From Blasia pusilla (Eukaryota > Marchantiophyta > Marchantiopsida > Blasiales), in the NCBI GenBank assembly GCA_050084515.1, contig CM114271.1:20646001-20710000 (forward strand): DNA of 64,000 nt, given 5' to 3'. The translations under genes were made by a program, and so were the position numbers. Below are positions 11,375 through 23,604 of this stretch, one piece after another (the stretch's first letter is position 1; every line of letters begins with the position of its first letter). The notes under the pieces were generated by a model. The model did not search any database. It was not told the DNA's origin and was given only the letters and a program-made list of their open reading frames with translations.

Positions 11375-12489
11375 ATGGCTACTTCTTCGTCAGTTCGTGC
11401 TCTCCCTCCTCTGCTGGGTGAAGGGAAGTTAGATGGGTCTAACTATACATTGTGGAAGTTCAAAATGAGAATTTTCCTTGAATCATTTGAGATGTGGGAG
11501 ACGGCCACTAGGATCGATTTGAATCCATAAGCTACTTTGAGTTTTGCATGTTCATCTTCATCTAGTGATATCGATCATGTTGTATTGCTAGCATGGAAAC
11601 GCGGAAAAACGTTGATGCTCTATATGCAATTGTCACGAATGTAACTCATTCTATCATGACTCTCATTCAACATACGATCACTACTGCTGAGGTGTGGAAC
11701 ATTTTGAAGAATCAGTATGAAACGAGGAATGAGACTCGGATTCAAAATCTGGAGAATGAGCTTACGTCCGAGAAATTTTCAAAAAGAGAAAGCGCAGAGC
11801 AATTTATGACAAGGATCAAGAATCTTCAAGATCAGATGGCGTACGTAGAAATTTCAAAGTCTAGCAAAGATTTGGCACGTCAGTGCATAAGGATTTTTTC
11901 TCCGAGGTATGACAGTTCGGTCACTGCATTAAATACTCAAGTAAGACCCACGCCGCTTACTTTTGAACAATTTAGTGCAATGTTGGTAGAAGAGGAAATC
12001 CGCTTCAAAGCAAGAGATGGAAGTGATACAATATTTAGTGGCAATGTACAGAGAGGTAGAAATCATGATTACAATTCAAATGTCAAGAAGAATTTTCCAA
12101 GGAAAGCCTTCAAATGCTTTTATTGTGGTAAGCTAGATCATCTTATCAAAGATTGTAGAAAGAGGAGTCTGGATGAGAAGAACGATTTTTTAAAACCTAA
12201 GAAGGAGTCTGGAAATTCTGTAGAACTAGGAGAACATGAGATAGATGCTTGGATAGCAATCGAAGAGTTTTGCACACAGGTAGAATATTCCATTAAGTCA
12301 AAGAGTGAAGATGCATGGGTGCTCGATAATGGAGCATCTAGGCATATGACCAATCATAAGGATTGGTACAACTCCTTACAACTTCTACAGGAGCCCATCG
12401 TTGTTATTGTTGGAAATAATGCAAACTACCTCGTAGAAGGGAAAGGCACAATTTCTTTAGTCTCACAAAAAGGAGATGAAAGAAGTTAA
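11375..12489 (+). pseudogene. Copia gag and protease region (broken)
   Basis: The gag start at 11375 reads through LDGSNYTLWKFKMRIFLE, the usual copia gag opening. A TAA stop interrupts it at 11528, and a frameshift occurs before about 11600. A long frame then runs to 12489. It carries the zinc knuckle CFYCGKLDHLIKDC (C-x2-C-x4-H-x4-C) at 12112-12153 and the protease core WVLDNGASRHM near 12317-12349. The catalytic motif is normally Asp-Ser/Thr-Gly; here the middle residue is Asn, which should inactivate the aspartic protease. The frame stops before the integrase. In an intact element these products form the virus-like particle and cleave the polyprotein. Confidence 0.85.
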
Positions 12490-12512
12490 CTGATGTACCG
12501 TACGTACTAGAG

Positions 12513-13346
12513 TTGAAGCGTAATTTGATTTCAGTAGCAATATTATGTAATCGTGACTTAGAAGTTCGTTTCAAGAAAACTGGAGCAGTCATTGAGGATG
12601 CCAATGGGAAAGTAGTGGGTGAAGGTATACGACATGGAAATATCTATGAGTTGCATGCTTTCAAGACAAGTGTAGATACAGATCTTAGTAGCAATAAGTT
12701 GTGGCATGAAAGATTTGGTCACCTAAGCTTTCCCTTACTAAGTCAGATGCAGAAATCTGGCATGGTTGCTGATTTATCAACAATTTTTGGAGTGTTGGAT
12801 ACATGTGAAGCTTGTATGATGTGCAAGCAACACCAACAACCATTTCCACAAGAGTCCAGCAATAGAGCAAAGGCTTCTCTAGAGCTGATTCATGCTCACC
12901 TGTGTGGTAAAATGAGAACAGTGGCATTAGATGGTTCTTCCTACTTCTTTTTAGTTGTCGACGATTATAGTAGGAAGATGTGGATGTATTTCCTTCGTGA
13001 TAAGGCAAGTGCTTTTGGAAAATTTAAAGTATGGCACAAGCTAGTTGAGAATGAGACAGGAAAGAAGGTACAGAAGCACCACACCGATCGAGGAGGAGAA
13101 TTCTTATCAATAGAATTCAACAAATATTTTGGGGAGCATGGAATCAAGCGATAGTTAACCATGGCACATACTCCACAACAAAATGGAGTTGTTGAGTGTC
13201 GAAACCATACAGTGATGGAGATGGCAAGATGTATGATGAAAGCAAAAGGTTTGACAAAAGGATTTTGGGCTGAAGTTGTTAATACTGCCGTTTATATTCT
13301 AAATAGAAGTGCTACCAGGTCAGTGCAAGGTATGACTCCTCGTTAA
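12513..13346 (+). pseudogene. Copia integrase region (broken)
   Basis: The GAG-pre-integrase zinc-binding motif is visible: LWHERFGHLS followed by CEACMMCKQ (His-His-Cys-Cys). Next come parts of the catalytic core, with DDYSRKMWMYFLRDKA, HTDRGGEFLS and HTPQQNGVVECRNHTVMEMA, holding the two aspartates and the glutamate expected of a DDE integrase. An in-frame TAG lies near 13153 and a TAA near 13345. The downstream integrase tail (13347-13560) also has stops. Confidence 0.85.
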
Positions 13347-13886
13347 TCATACTTAGGTAAGTTACCATCAGTCCAACATTTCATGACTTTTGGTAGTAAG
13401 TGTCTTGTACATATTCCTGAAGCATCCACGACCAAGCTGGAGTCCAAGAGTAGGAAGTGCATCTTCATGGGATACAGTGATGAGTCTAAAGCTTATCGCG
13501 GATGGGGTCCTGAGGCAAAGAAGATGCTTGTGAGTCGTGATGTGGTGTTCTAGGAATAACCTCATCAAGTGACGGATATCAGTGGTCCGTCCACATTATC
13601 ATCAAATGAAGAGATAACCCACTAGAGCACACCACCGATGTTTACACCAGATCATCAAGAAGAAGAATTTGGTGATGATTATAAAGAGTAACCTACTCTT
13701 CCACTACGGTCGTCATACCCTAAATGGATAAATCAACTCTTGGATGGTAAGGATCCACCAGCAACTGATGAAGTTGTTATACATCCAAGGAGATCCAAGA
13801 GACTAGAGGAGCATAATAGAGCTTCCGCACATCTCGTCAACATGGCCTTGATGATATAGATCTTGAAGGTGGAAGGGCCATAATGC

Positions 13887-15310
13887 TTGGATGAGGCCCT
13901 TGCTCATCCTCAATGGAGAGAGGCCATGCAGATGGAGATGGACGCTATTCAAAGAAATGAAACTTGGACTTTGGTTGAGAAGCCAAAGGACATGAAGATA
14001 ATACGCACCAAGTGGGAGTACAAGACCAAGTACAAGTCGGATGGTACATTGGATAAATTCAAAGCAAGGTTGGTTGCATAAGGATGTTCACAAATCGAAG
14101 GTTTTGCCTATTGTGGGACTTTTTTTCCTATTGCAAGGATGACAACCATTAGAATTATTCTAGCGGTGGCAGGAACAAGACGTTGGTCTATATACCAATA
14201 CGATGTGAAGTTTGACTTTCTGAACGAGAGTCTTAAGGAGGAGGTGTATGTATCTCAACCACCAGGTTTTGAGATACCCGGATCAGAAGAGAAAGTGTGT
14301 TTGCTCCATCGAGCATGGTATGGGTTGAAGCAAGCCCAAAGGGTATGGTACCAACGAATAGATACATTCTTTCGAGAGAAGGGTCTCATCAAGAGTCCGT
14401 CAGAAGCAAATTTATATGTGTTTTGCGAAGATGGGATGTATATGTTGATAGTCCTGTATGTGGATGATCTGATCATCACAAGAGACCTTAGTAAGAAAAT
14501 ATAGGAAATGAAGGGAGTGTTGAAATCTGAGTTTGAAATGTCAGATTTAGGTCTTTTGCACTACTTTATAGGGCTGGAGATGTGGCAACAGTCAGATTCT
14601 ATTTTTCTCTCTCAGAAAAAGTATGCTAGAGAAATCTTGAAGGCATTAGAGATGACCAAGTGTAAGGCAATGGTCTCGCCAATGGAGGTAGAGTTGAAAC
14701 TCTCAATGGAGGATGTTTCACCATTGGTAGATGAAAAGTTGCAAAGAAAGCTTGTAGGCAATTTGATATTTTTGTGCAACACTAGACCAAATATTAGCTT
14801 CAATGTGGGAGTGTTGAGTTGGTTCTCAACTAAGCCTTGTGAGAACCATTGGAAGGCAGGGACGCGTGTGTTGAAGTACATCAAAGGCATTATCGAGTAC
14901 GGCATCACCTATGGAGCAAGAACAGAAATGACAACCTTTTGTGCCTCGAATTGGGCATGAGATTCAGATTCTCAAAGATCAGTTTCGGGTTATTGCTTCT
15001 TGGTAGGATCAGGTGTGGTGTCATGGATCAGCAAGAAGCAACCTAAAGTGGCTCTTTCTTCTACCGAGGCAAAGTACAAGGCAGCTTGTTATGCTTCTTA
15101 TGAAGCAGTATGGTTGAGATGGATATTAGAGGTCATAGGAGAAGCATCAAAAAGTGCTACTGTAATGTGATGTGACAATCAGAGTTGCATTGCCATAGCA
15201 CATAATCTTGTGTTTCATGCTTGTACGAAGCACATAGAGATCCAATATCATTTTTTGTGAGTTGATCGAGAGAGGTTTGGAAGCCAGTAGCTAAGCAGAA
15301 GCTCGTGAAA
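13887..15310 (+). pseudogene. Copia reverse transcriptase and RNase H region (broken)
   Basis: The reverse transcriptase opens with WREAMQMEMDAIQRNETW and continues with KFKARLVA, YQYDVKFDFLNE, PPGFE and the catalytic YVDD (MYMLIVLYVDDLIITR, near 14440-14480). RNase H follows, with SSTEAKYKAACYASYEAVWL near 15058-15117 and DNQSCIAIAHN near 15175-15207. Stops at about 14080, 14502 and 14958 and several frameshifts make it non-functional. The order gag-protease-integrase-RT-RNase H is diagnostic of Ty1/copia. Confidence 0.88.
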
Positions 15311-15528
15311 CTGGCTTGAGAATCATAGTAGTACCACGAGCTATGATTCCCAAGCTGATTGAGTTATTGAAGGAGAAGATGTAGATGGGTATCTTATGTC
15401 CAATAGAGGATAACCGTGTAGACATCTTCACGAAAGCTTTGAGCGGAGATCAACTTCAGCGACATCTGAAGGGTCTTGGCATTGGTCCAAGACGGTAGTC
15501 CACATGAGAGTGGATATTGACGGGGGGG

Positions 15529-15673
15529 TGTTGGATTCTCAACATTCACTTCTCTGAGCACCATTCATCTGATCGGCCCTCTTATATGAGGAGAAGCCTA
15601 GATTGATGGTTCCGAATTAGACGTCGAAGGAGTCATAGTAATATGACGTAGGTGGTGTATGAAGTAGTTTTAC
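15529..15673 (+). repeat. 3' LTR of the copia element, truncated
   Basis: It begins TGTTGGATTCTCAAC immediately after a polypurine-type G-run (15522-15528), as expected for a 3' LTR. Similarity to the 5' LTR stops after about 145 bp, at TTTACTAG. The remaining 235 bp of the LTR are missing, and different DNA follows. Confidence 0.85.
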
Positions 15674-15770
15674 TAGGATTATCGAACCCTATATTGCATC
15701 GCGGGGATCCAGGGGCGCAACCCCTGGTATCCCAAGACAACGCGGGGTTCCCAAAGTGTATCTAAAATTA
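15674..15770. repeat. GC-rich segment with small hairpin, possible Helitron end
   Basis: A GC-rich patch in AT-rich surroundings contains the hairpin CCAGGGG-CGCAA-CCCCTGG (15710-15728) and CGCGGGG-type runs. Read on the minus strand it ends ...CGATAATCCTAG followed by T, formally like a Helitron CTAG end inserted into the copia LTR. The hairpin is further from the end than usual and no 5' end was found. Confidence 0.3.
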
Positions 15771-16088
15771 ATTTTGCATGTGGAATCTTAGATAACTTTA
15801 TACAACCTATTTTTTCTTGTTTTTGGTTTTTGCATTCGACGTTTGGTCGAATAATGTTTTTGCCATTTTTTTAAGCGGTATTATCTTACATAGAGAATCC
15901 TTATCACATGCTATCAACAATATGGATAAGAGATTGAATGCTAGAGTTCTCCATTTACTTCTAGGATCTCTAGTTGATAAGAGAAGAACAAGTATACATA
16001 AATCAATATCGATGGTCTCATTCAAAACTTTGTATGATATATAAGCTTACTTGATTCATTAGAGATATTAAAAATCTATTCTTCATAG

Positions 16089-16692
16089 TTAATTCTCATC
16101 ATTAGAAGTAGAAGATAAGACTGTTTCGAGCTTCTCTTCCTCCAACTCAAGCTCCATGTAGCAAAGTTCCAACATTCGAGACATAAGTTCTAACTTCTTG
16201 TCGAGGACTTCTTGTTGGACATTTTTCTCACTTATATCTTTTAGAACTTTAATGAAGGAATTCATAATACTCTCGCTTCTATCTCGCGATTTCTTTTTTG
16301 TGGCTCATCATTTTACAATGGTTAAGAGCATGTTTTCTTTCTTAGACTCTCAATGATTGATGTAGTTTCAGATGAAATAGCAACAAATATGTTAGGTTGA
16401 TCTGCTCGTATTCGATGAATTTCTAGTGAAAATATTGATGATTCACTTGTTGGGTCTATATTTGTCTTACTATACCATCAAGTTAATTTCTCAAATTTTG
16501 TGGCTTATGTGATGGATTAACATTACTTTTCTTGTTCAAACGAATTACAAGAAGACGCCATTGATCTTGGCTTGCATTCCCTTCATTAGAATGGTGAAAA
16601 TAAATATATTCATATAAATCAAGGAAAAGTCTATCATCCTCTTTACTCCACTCCATCTTTAAATATATGTAAGTAGTAGGATCTATGTACAA
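16089..16692 (-). pseudogene. Myb/SANT-like protein relic (Harbinger-associated type)
   Basis: On the minus strand a frame from 16692 begins a few residues before MEWSKEDDRLFLDLYEYI and continues through QDQWRLLVIRLNKKSNV. This is the Trp-acidic helix and W...FN pattern of Myb/SANT-like domains found in PIF/Harbinger ORF1 proteins and related plant proteins. After stops near 16483, a second frame supplies a charged coiled-coil-like tail (VQQEVLDKKLELMSRMLELC, then ELEEEKLETVLSS), ending at TAA 16091-16089. The two parts are in different frames with stops between them, so either an intron or decay separates them; I favour decay. No Harbinger transposase or terminal repeats were recognised nearby. 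Confidence 0.5.
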
Positions 16693-19600
16693 TAGAATGA
16701 TTCAAACTATCAAAATTACCATATTTTGTATCCTTAACCTATGCAAAATCAGAGTTAAATCACCAGATTTGAGGATTCATAATGTGCGAAACTTACCTGA
16801 AGCATGCTTTTTGATCTAAGCTTACTTCATCAAATCTTTTGAATCAAGCACAATAGGGATTTATGGCATTTCTCTAGTCACAATATCTTTGCCTACAATG
16901 ATCCTTATATATTCAAAACCACAAGAAGAATGCCTTGCAAGGAACATGCTCGAAAAATTCTAAATATGACGTAAGAAAAAAACATAAGAATTGACATTTT
17001 ATATATTAGTAAAATTGAAAAATAATAATGTGAGATTCAAGATCATCTAGTTTTTGTCATTTCGTGTGAAATATGACTCTAAATTCAAAAGATAGACAGA
17101 TTTCAAATCTGAAATGAGTAGAGTGATCATACTTTTTATAAAAGAAATTTGCAAGTTAAAAATGATGGGTCACTGGTTCTCTATATTTTCACAAATATGG
17201 TTAAATACAAACTAATTTTCCATTAAACCAAATCCATTATATATTGAGCTTGTCCCATCATTAGGAATCATTAAGTCAGACCGGAGCTTTCCATTAGCTT
17301 CAGCTCTATTTGGGGAATGTGAAACAAAATCCGTCTAAGAGATTCTAACAACCTGGGTTGAAACTAGAGCAAAAAAATATGGCTATATTTGTGTTCACTT
17401 TGATCCACGTGGCAACTTATGAGAGCACATTTTATTGGATTTGCTCAATATTCAACGAGGTTGATGGATGAATTATCAATTATATGGAATCAAGAATAAT
17501 TTTATTCTTTGCTTTATAAATAATTGGATAGAATACAAAATAAGGTGGAGATTATTATATACGTCTTGTTTTGTATTCGCTTGGATTTCGAAATTTACAC
17601 TTACAAATTGTCAAAAGTAGATTTAGAATTCTAATTTTTGATACACATACTTACTTAATTTTCACAAGGGGAGGTTTTTATAATTGTACAGCCAAATTTT
17701 CTATACCCAAATCAAGTTCCAAGCAAAAGGTTCAAAATTTGAGACATTAGCTTTAACTTATTATCTTCATGTTAAGTTTTCTTCTCATTTGTCTCTTTTA
17801 AAACTTGAATGAATGCATTCATTGATCTATAATTCTATCCTTCCTATATCTTGATTGATTGGGTTATAATACTTAATTGAGCAAATATTTTGGAATGTAA
17901 AAATTCACATGAACTAGTTGTAAATGTGAGTTTGGAATGTTCTTATTAATACTTCAATTGGTATATCTAGAGATAGACGAATATGTGGATTACTTAATTG
18001 ATCTACAACCCTTTTAGTCTCATGAAAGAAAATATAAACCAATGATGGTTGAGATTCAAGATTTTCTTACTCTTCGTTAAGAAAATTGAGGAAAATTATC
18101 TCATTCTCTTAACTCCATATAACTTTTAGTTTTTTAGAGTAGGATGATATGAAAACTAGACAATATGATTTATAGTGATCAACATCATCATAGAGGATGA
18201 TCTAAATCAACGCATAAAGAGAACGCTTTTTCAAAGTTTTGACTGTGGGAAAATTGTCATAAGATTAGTTATTGATTTTTCTCTTTCTTTCCATTCCTTA
18301 TAATTCAAGTATGAGAATATATTTTGATACATAAATTTTATTGACTTTGTGATCCAAGAATATTTTTCACCTGAAAAAATAATATAAAAATGAAAGCTCA
18401 TAAAAATATGTTTATGACCCTACATGAAGGCTTTGGGAAATATCTCTGCAAGGGCCTAATCTTAAGTCTTGTGTCTAGGAAAGGGGCATGGGGAAATTAA
18501 TCATATGGAATATATACACACACAAAGTTGGGTTTATCCATAATACAAACACTATCCATTTCAAAAAAAATGTAAGTCCTCTTTACTTATGACAATTAGC
18601 CTTAACTCTTTTCTCCCTTCTTATAACCCAAAAATTTAGTCATAAAATCATTTCCCTCTCCCAAAAAAAATGGATAAAGAGAAACTCTTTATAAATTATG
18701 TTTAAATTTTCAAACTTCAATGGTTTCCATTTCTTTTCTTTTTTATTAATTGGAGAAATTATAGAAGCATACTTACTCCCCTTGACCACGCAATATGAAA
18801 TCGTCCAAAAGTACTCACGTCAAAAAAATAATCTCAAATGCATGTTGGTGTAAGGGGATTGTGCTTATCATTTCTTCGACATTAGTGACCTTTTTCAATC
18901 AAAAAAATATGGGTTTTAAGGTATCCTCATTACTCTCATTTTGGATCTAAATATATTCATATAGTAAACTCCAAATAAAAAAAAATCCAATATTTCAAAC
19001 GTTAAATATCCTCATATTAGACCCGTAATATCTCTTGTAAATATATATTTCCTACTACTCCCTTATATCATCTCCCTCCCCTATCCAAAAAATGATCCTT
19101 ATCTCTAGGATTTCTTCTATCCTCTTATTGAAAATTTATCATCTTCTCTCTTCCCTTTTCCTATTGAAAATTCAATATTAAAGTTTCTCAACATTGGTTT
19201 CTTTCTTGTCGTGAAACTTATCTCTTTCTCTCTTCTTATACATCCATATTAAAATTTTATTCCTTATTTCTTCTTTCTCCCAGATTGAGAATTAAACATA
19301 TTTTTAGAAATATCTAGTGAGGAAACTAACCTTTGTTGAAAATGAATCATTTTCTATCTTCCCTTCTCATTTGGAGTTTTTTATAAAAACAATTTTGAAA
19401 GTACTCCCTCCATATATTGAAAATGAATGATTTAAAAAAAGAAAATCATTATGAAGAAGCCATGACTTGTTATGATGTTATGAGCTACATTAAGGAGATT
19501 AAATAAATGATAGAATCATATAAATGATTAGACCAATCAAGAGAAGATACTTTTGAAGCCTTTTGCAAAATCTCATTGAAGTAGAATTTATATGGAAAGG

Positions 19601-20170
19601 GCTAATGAACTTCATAGAATATATTATGGAGTTAGAAATCTAGAGAATTTCCCCTCTTAACAATATAGAGAAAGATACTGTATTTACATGTAGGATTTTT
19701 AATGATCAAATCATAAAATATACTCTTACTCTTATTAATCGCAAAGTAGTAAGCTCCTCTCTAACTTCAGAGTTTCCAAGTTCAAACTTTTTTTTGGAGA
19801 ATATTTTTTAGATGATATGTGGAACAATCAACAATTAGCTCTTTACAAGCCTTACACCAAGATATAAGGGTGCATTCTCTTCTCTCATTGACGAACTTAT
19901 CTCATGAGTAATTTATATACACATGTCATTTAAAGGTTGAACCTAGGAAGTAGCTAACAAAACCCTTGACCCCATTCAAAAAGTTTAAAAGGTACAACAT
20001 TCATCCCTAAAACTATCTTCCCTGTGCCTAGATTCTAATCTCGTTACTCCTCCCCAACTTCCCTTCCTAAACACAAGGCAAGTCAATTGATATCCATCCT
20101 TCTACACTTGTCTACATCCAATATATGAAGTGAAAAATCTATATAGAGGAGGTTCAAGATTAATTTTATA
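16693..20170. other. Very AT-rich DNA, no gene
   Basis: About 3.5 kb with abundant A and T homopolymer runs and no open frame above 60 codons. No motif, tandem repeat or terminal repeat was recognised. It is probably old, decayed transposon sequence. Confidence 0.5.
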
Positions 20171-20339
20171 CTAGTATACTGCCCGTGCTCTCCGCGGGTG
20201 AAAAAATGGTACGCTTAGCACTTCATTAATCATACCTTTGGACCCTTGTACACATGTTAACACTGGAAGGCTTTAAAAGCCTACGTGTCGACGTCACATG
20301 AGGGGTTCCCCAAACCCCGTCCTATTTTAATAATATAGA
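20171..20339 (-). mobile_element. Non-autonomous mini-Helitron, complete (169 bp)
   Basis: On the minus strand the element starts TCTATATTATTAAAATAGG, a classic plant Helitron 5' end, preceded by A. It ends with the hairpin CCCGCGGAGAGCACGGG, a short spacer and CTAG, followed by T. There is no target duplication, as expected for insertion between A and T. It has no coding capacity and must have depended on a Rep/helicase supplied elsewhere. Confidence 0.8.
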
Positions 20340-21829
20340 TGAGATCAAATAAAATCTAGATATAACAGTAGATTCCAAAGTTGGAGCTTCCATCCACCCT
20401 CAACCAATCATTCCATCTCACTACACAATAAATTTTTTGGAAAAAAGTATGCAATTCCTTAAGGTAGATTTCCGCAAAAATTTTATACTTAATTACTCAA
20501 AACACGATCAAACACTAAAATATGGTTATAAACTCCTTGTTACATCAAGAGATATTTTCATATGCTTGCAAGATTTTTATGAGTTGGTTTTAAGCCAAAA
20601 ATTGATCCAAGTCTAATTTGATTATCTCAAGAGTCTCTAGTGTGACGTAAATTTGAAATTCAAATACGTACCAATGAGAAATAAAACTTGAAAAGAAAAT
20701 ATTTATAAGAGAAAATCTATAATTTTTTGGAAAGCCTTACAATTTTTTTTAAAGTGAAGTTTCTATAAATTACTAGCCAATATGAATTTTCTTGAATCTA
20801 TTTACAAGCATTCAGATTTTTACTTCCATTTATTTTTGTAGCTTTATCTTTCTATTTGAAAACAAGAATTCCATTGTTAAAGTTTATTCGGTCAAATCTA
20901 CAAAAGGAGGATGTTATGGGAGTAGCAGTTCTCTACGGAGTTGAAAAACAAGCACATTGCCTAGAGGTTCTTGTAGGCACAATATGTTATGACATATGTT
21001 GTCAAAATGGAGTGCACAAATGATGATGCAAAATTAGATAAGTGTACAAAGGGTGGAATAAGAAATCATGCGGAATTTGATTTAATTAATGTGTAAAAAT
21101 TAATTAAAAAAAAATTTAAATGAGAAAAGATAGATAAAGAAAAATTTGAATGAATTATTTACAGATATAGAAACATGTCTTAATGGCAAAAACTAAGAGG
21201 AATTTTTTTTTAATTTTTGAAAAGAGAAGACATATTGCTTTCATATAACATTTTCAATATCCAACACTTTAAAAGCATAGAAATAATAAAATGATATTAT
21301 TTTTCATATTTTTAATCAAAATTTTAAGGAAAATTAATAATCAAGATAGGATTCACTACTAATTTGGTACATGTGTGGTATATTTGACGAAAGGGACTGA
21401 ATTGAAAAATGTGGAAAAAATGCCCAAAAAGTGATCTTAGGCTATTTATGATGAAATATATATGTTCATATAAATATAATTTGAAATTTCTCTAGGATGG
21501 ATGTTTTGGTTTGAATAATTTTGATTATGGAAATTGGATGCGAAAACATTTTGTATTGAATTTTAAGCATGCCCAAAAATTTAAGGATTGTCAATATGCC
21601 ATGTGAAGTCTTTGAACACATATCGTAATTTGGAAGTTTAACATGTAAGAAGATAACATAAATATAAATACATTTATAATTGAATATTTTTATGATGAAA
21701 ATATGACTTTAAATCCCTTATTCGAGGAAAAACTTTCTTATCCTTTTCTTTGAAATTTTTTATCCCTTTTCCCTTATTGATTTGGGAAAAGGAAATTCCT
21801 CTTTTCCTTCTCCAACCCACTATATTTCC
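20340..21829. other. AT-rich DNA, no gene
   Basis: Long A/T runs and no recognisable coding, RNA or repeat feature. Confidence 0.5.
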
Positions 21830-21975
21830 CAAGGGTCACAAAGGCAAAGTTCGTGTTTGCGGACTTATATCCGTTCTAGGGATAAATATGTCCACGGGAC
21901 CACCTTGGTAGGCCTTGCCCACAACCCTGTTAAGCATGCGCAAGATGAGTGGGAGTTGGAGTTGTAGTAGGGACA
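21830..21975. mobile_element. Fragment of a short inverted-repeat element family
   Basis: It contains GCGGACTTATATCCGTTCTAG and a following ATATGTCCACGGG, matching the interior of the elements at 37787-38111 and 52465-52838 (for example GTGGACTTATGTCCGTTCTA at 37834). The ends cannot be defined, so this is a decayed copy. Confidence 0.45.
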
Positions 21976-22462
21976 AGAGGCACAATGTGTGAACGAATGT
22001 GGGATTGGGTATGGGATGGCATGTTCGTTTTTGTGCAACCTTGTATGTTCCTACGTATTAAAAGAAGCACCTTCACTATTTTGTGAATCAATTCTTGTAG
22101 TATCATTCTCCTATTCTCATTTCTTACCTTTAACCTAAAATTCTAATTTTCCTTATCATAGTTAAAATTTATGATCCAAATAGACTTGAATTTTCCAATT
22201 CTTTTAAATATGTTTTTGTTAAATATGGGAAAGAACAATGAAAAATAGAGGGAATGGGGAAAATTGAAAGGAGATTGGGCAAAAATTTCAATTAATTCAA
22301 AAATTAAAAATACCCTATTCTTACTTATTCTCTTTCTAACTCAGTCTACAAAATTTAAGAAAAAGTTGGAAGAGAATGTGCTAAATCAAATACTTATATA
22401 AATTAAGTAAAAAAACCTATCCTTCTGTCGTGGCCCTACTCTCCTTGAACGTCAATCTTTAG

Positions 22463-23429
22463 TGTTGCGGAAGCGTACGTTCAATAGGTCACGATCCCAT
22501 CGCCGATCTGCACCCAAACACGCACTCTCGTTAGTCGGGTCTGGGCCAACCAGCGTTCCAACTCATCGAGTTCTCAACTTGGCGTCTCATCAAGCTCAAC
22601 CTTCCTTAGTTTCTAGTTTCCAAAACACGGCAAGTCCTTCAAGACTTGGAACAGACTTCCTGGTTAGTCCAGGGATTTGAAACGGCACCTGCGCGCCTAG
22701 CGATCCCAATTGTTCATCGGACCTGGTGTGAGTTCCAAACCGAGACCCAAGTAATTGAGTCGCGGGGTGAAATCCAAGAGGGATGTCTAAAATCGCCTCA
22801 ATAGACTTGGTGCAGGTTTTCTAACCCAACCCCCAAACTCGCGTTCTGTTCCATGCCCTTGAGCCGCCCCGTGGCGCCCAAAGTGGGGTTCGGGTTCCAA
22901 GCACTCTTGAAGACCTCCCCCCTTACTAGTACTTCTGGGGTTCTCCAATAACCCCCTCCCTTTGGAAAAAGAGGGTCGGGCCCTTCATTGTGGCCCTCAA
23001 CCCGACTCTACTTACAGTCGTTTCCGGGTTGTTTCTCAGCTGCTATTTAAGCGTTTGTAGAGATCTTTAGAGCGTTTGAACCGGCTTTCCATAAGCTTTC
23101 CAATGCACCCTTATTTAATCCAAACGCATCTCGGCGCTAAAAGTTATGGCCATAAATACAGTCGGAAACTCTCAAATGCTAGTGGCGCTCCAAATCCGGA
23201 TTCTTCCTTTTGGCAACCCACTTTCTAGACTCGACTTCTTTCAAGTCTCATTCCACGTTTGGTCCAGGTTTTTCAATCGCGACCACAACATCTGAAACGC
23301 GAAGCCTCGCTCGCGTCTCATCTCTTGTCTCCTCTTTGAGACTACTCCAACGCGCAAACCATCTTAGCGTGAGCCTGCTAATGTTCCGATGTTCCGCTTG
23401 GCACTCGTTTGGTCATGAGGGTCGCGACA
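22463..23429 (-). repeat. Solo LTR-like element, gypsy type
   Basis: Read on the minus strand it begins TGTCGCGACCCTCATG and ends CGCTTCCGCAACA, a TG...CA boundary pair typical of plant gypsy-type LTRs, over 967 bp. It is CpG-rich and stands out from its AT-rich surroundings. No primer-binding site or internal coding region adjoins it, and I see no matching 5-bp duplication at the borders. A decayed homologue lies at 52320-53440. The 72- and 80-codon frames inside it are not genes. Confidence 0.6.
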
Positions 23430-23604
23430 CCTTCCTCTTTATAAAATTTTAACTCATGCAATTGATTAAATCCTTCTCCAAATAAGTACTAAGTAAAATC
23501 TCAAATTAGTAGATGTGGTTCAAACTACACAAAATTTTAAAACGATATTATCGTTCATGGTGTTTGTTTATCATGTGGAAAGAAACAAATCCATCTTCAA
23601 ATAA

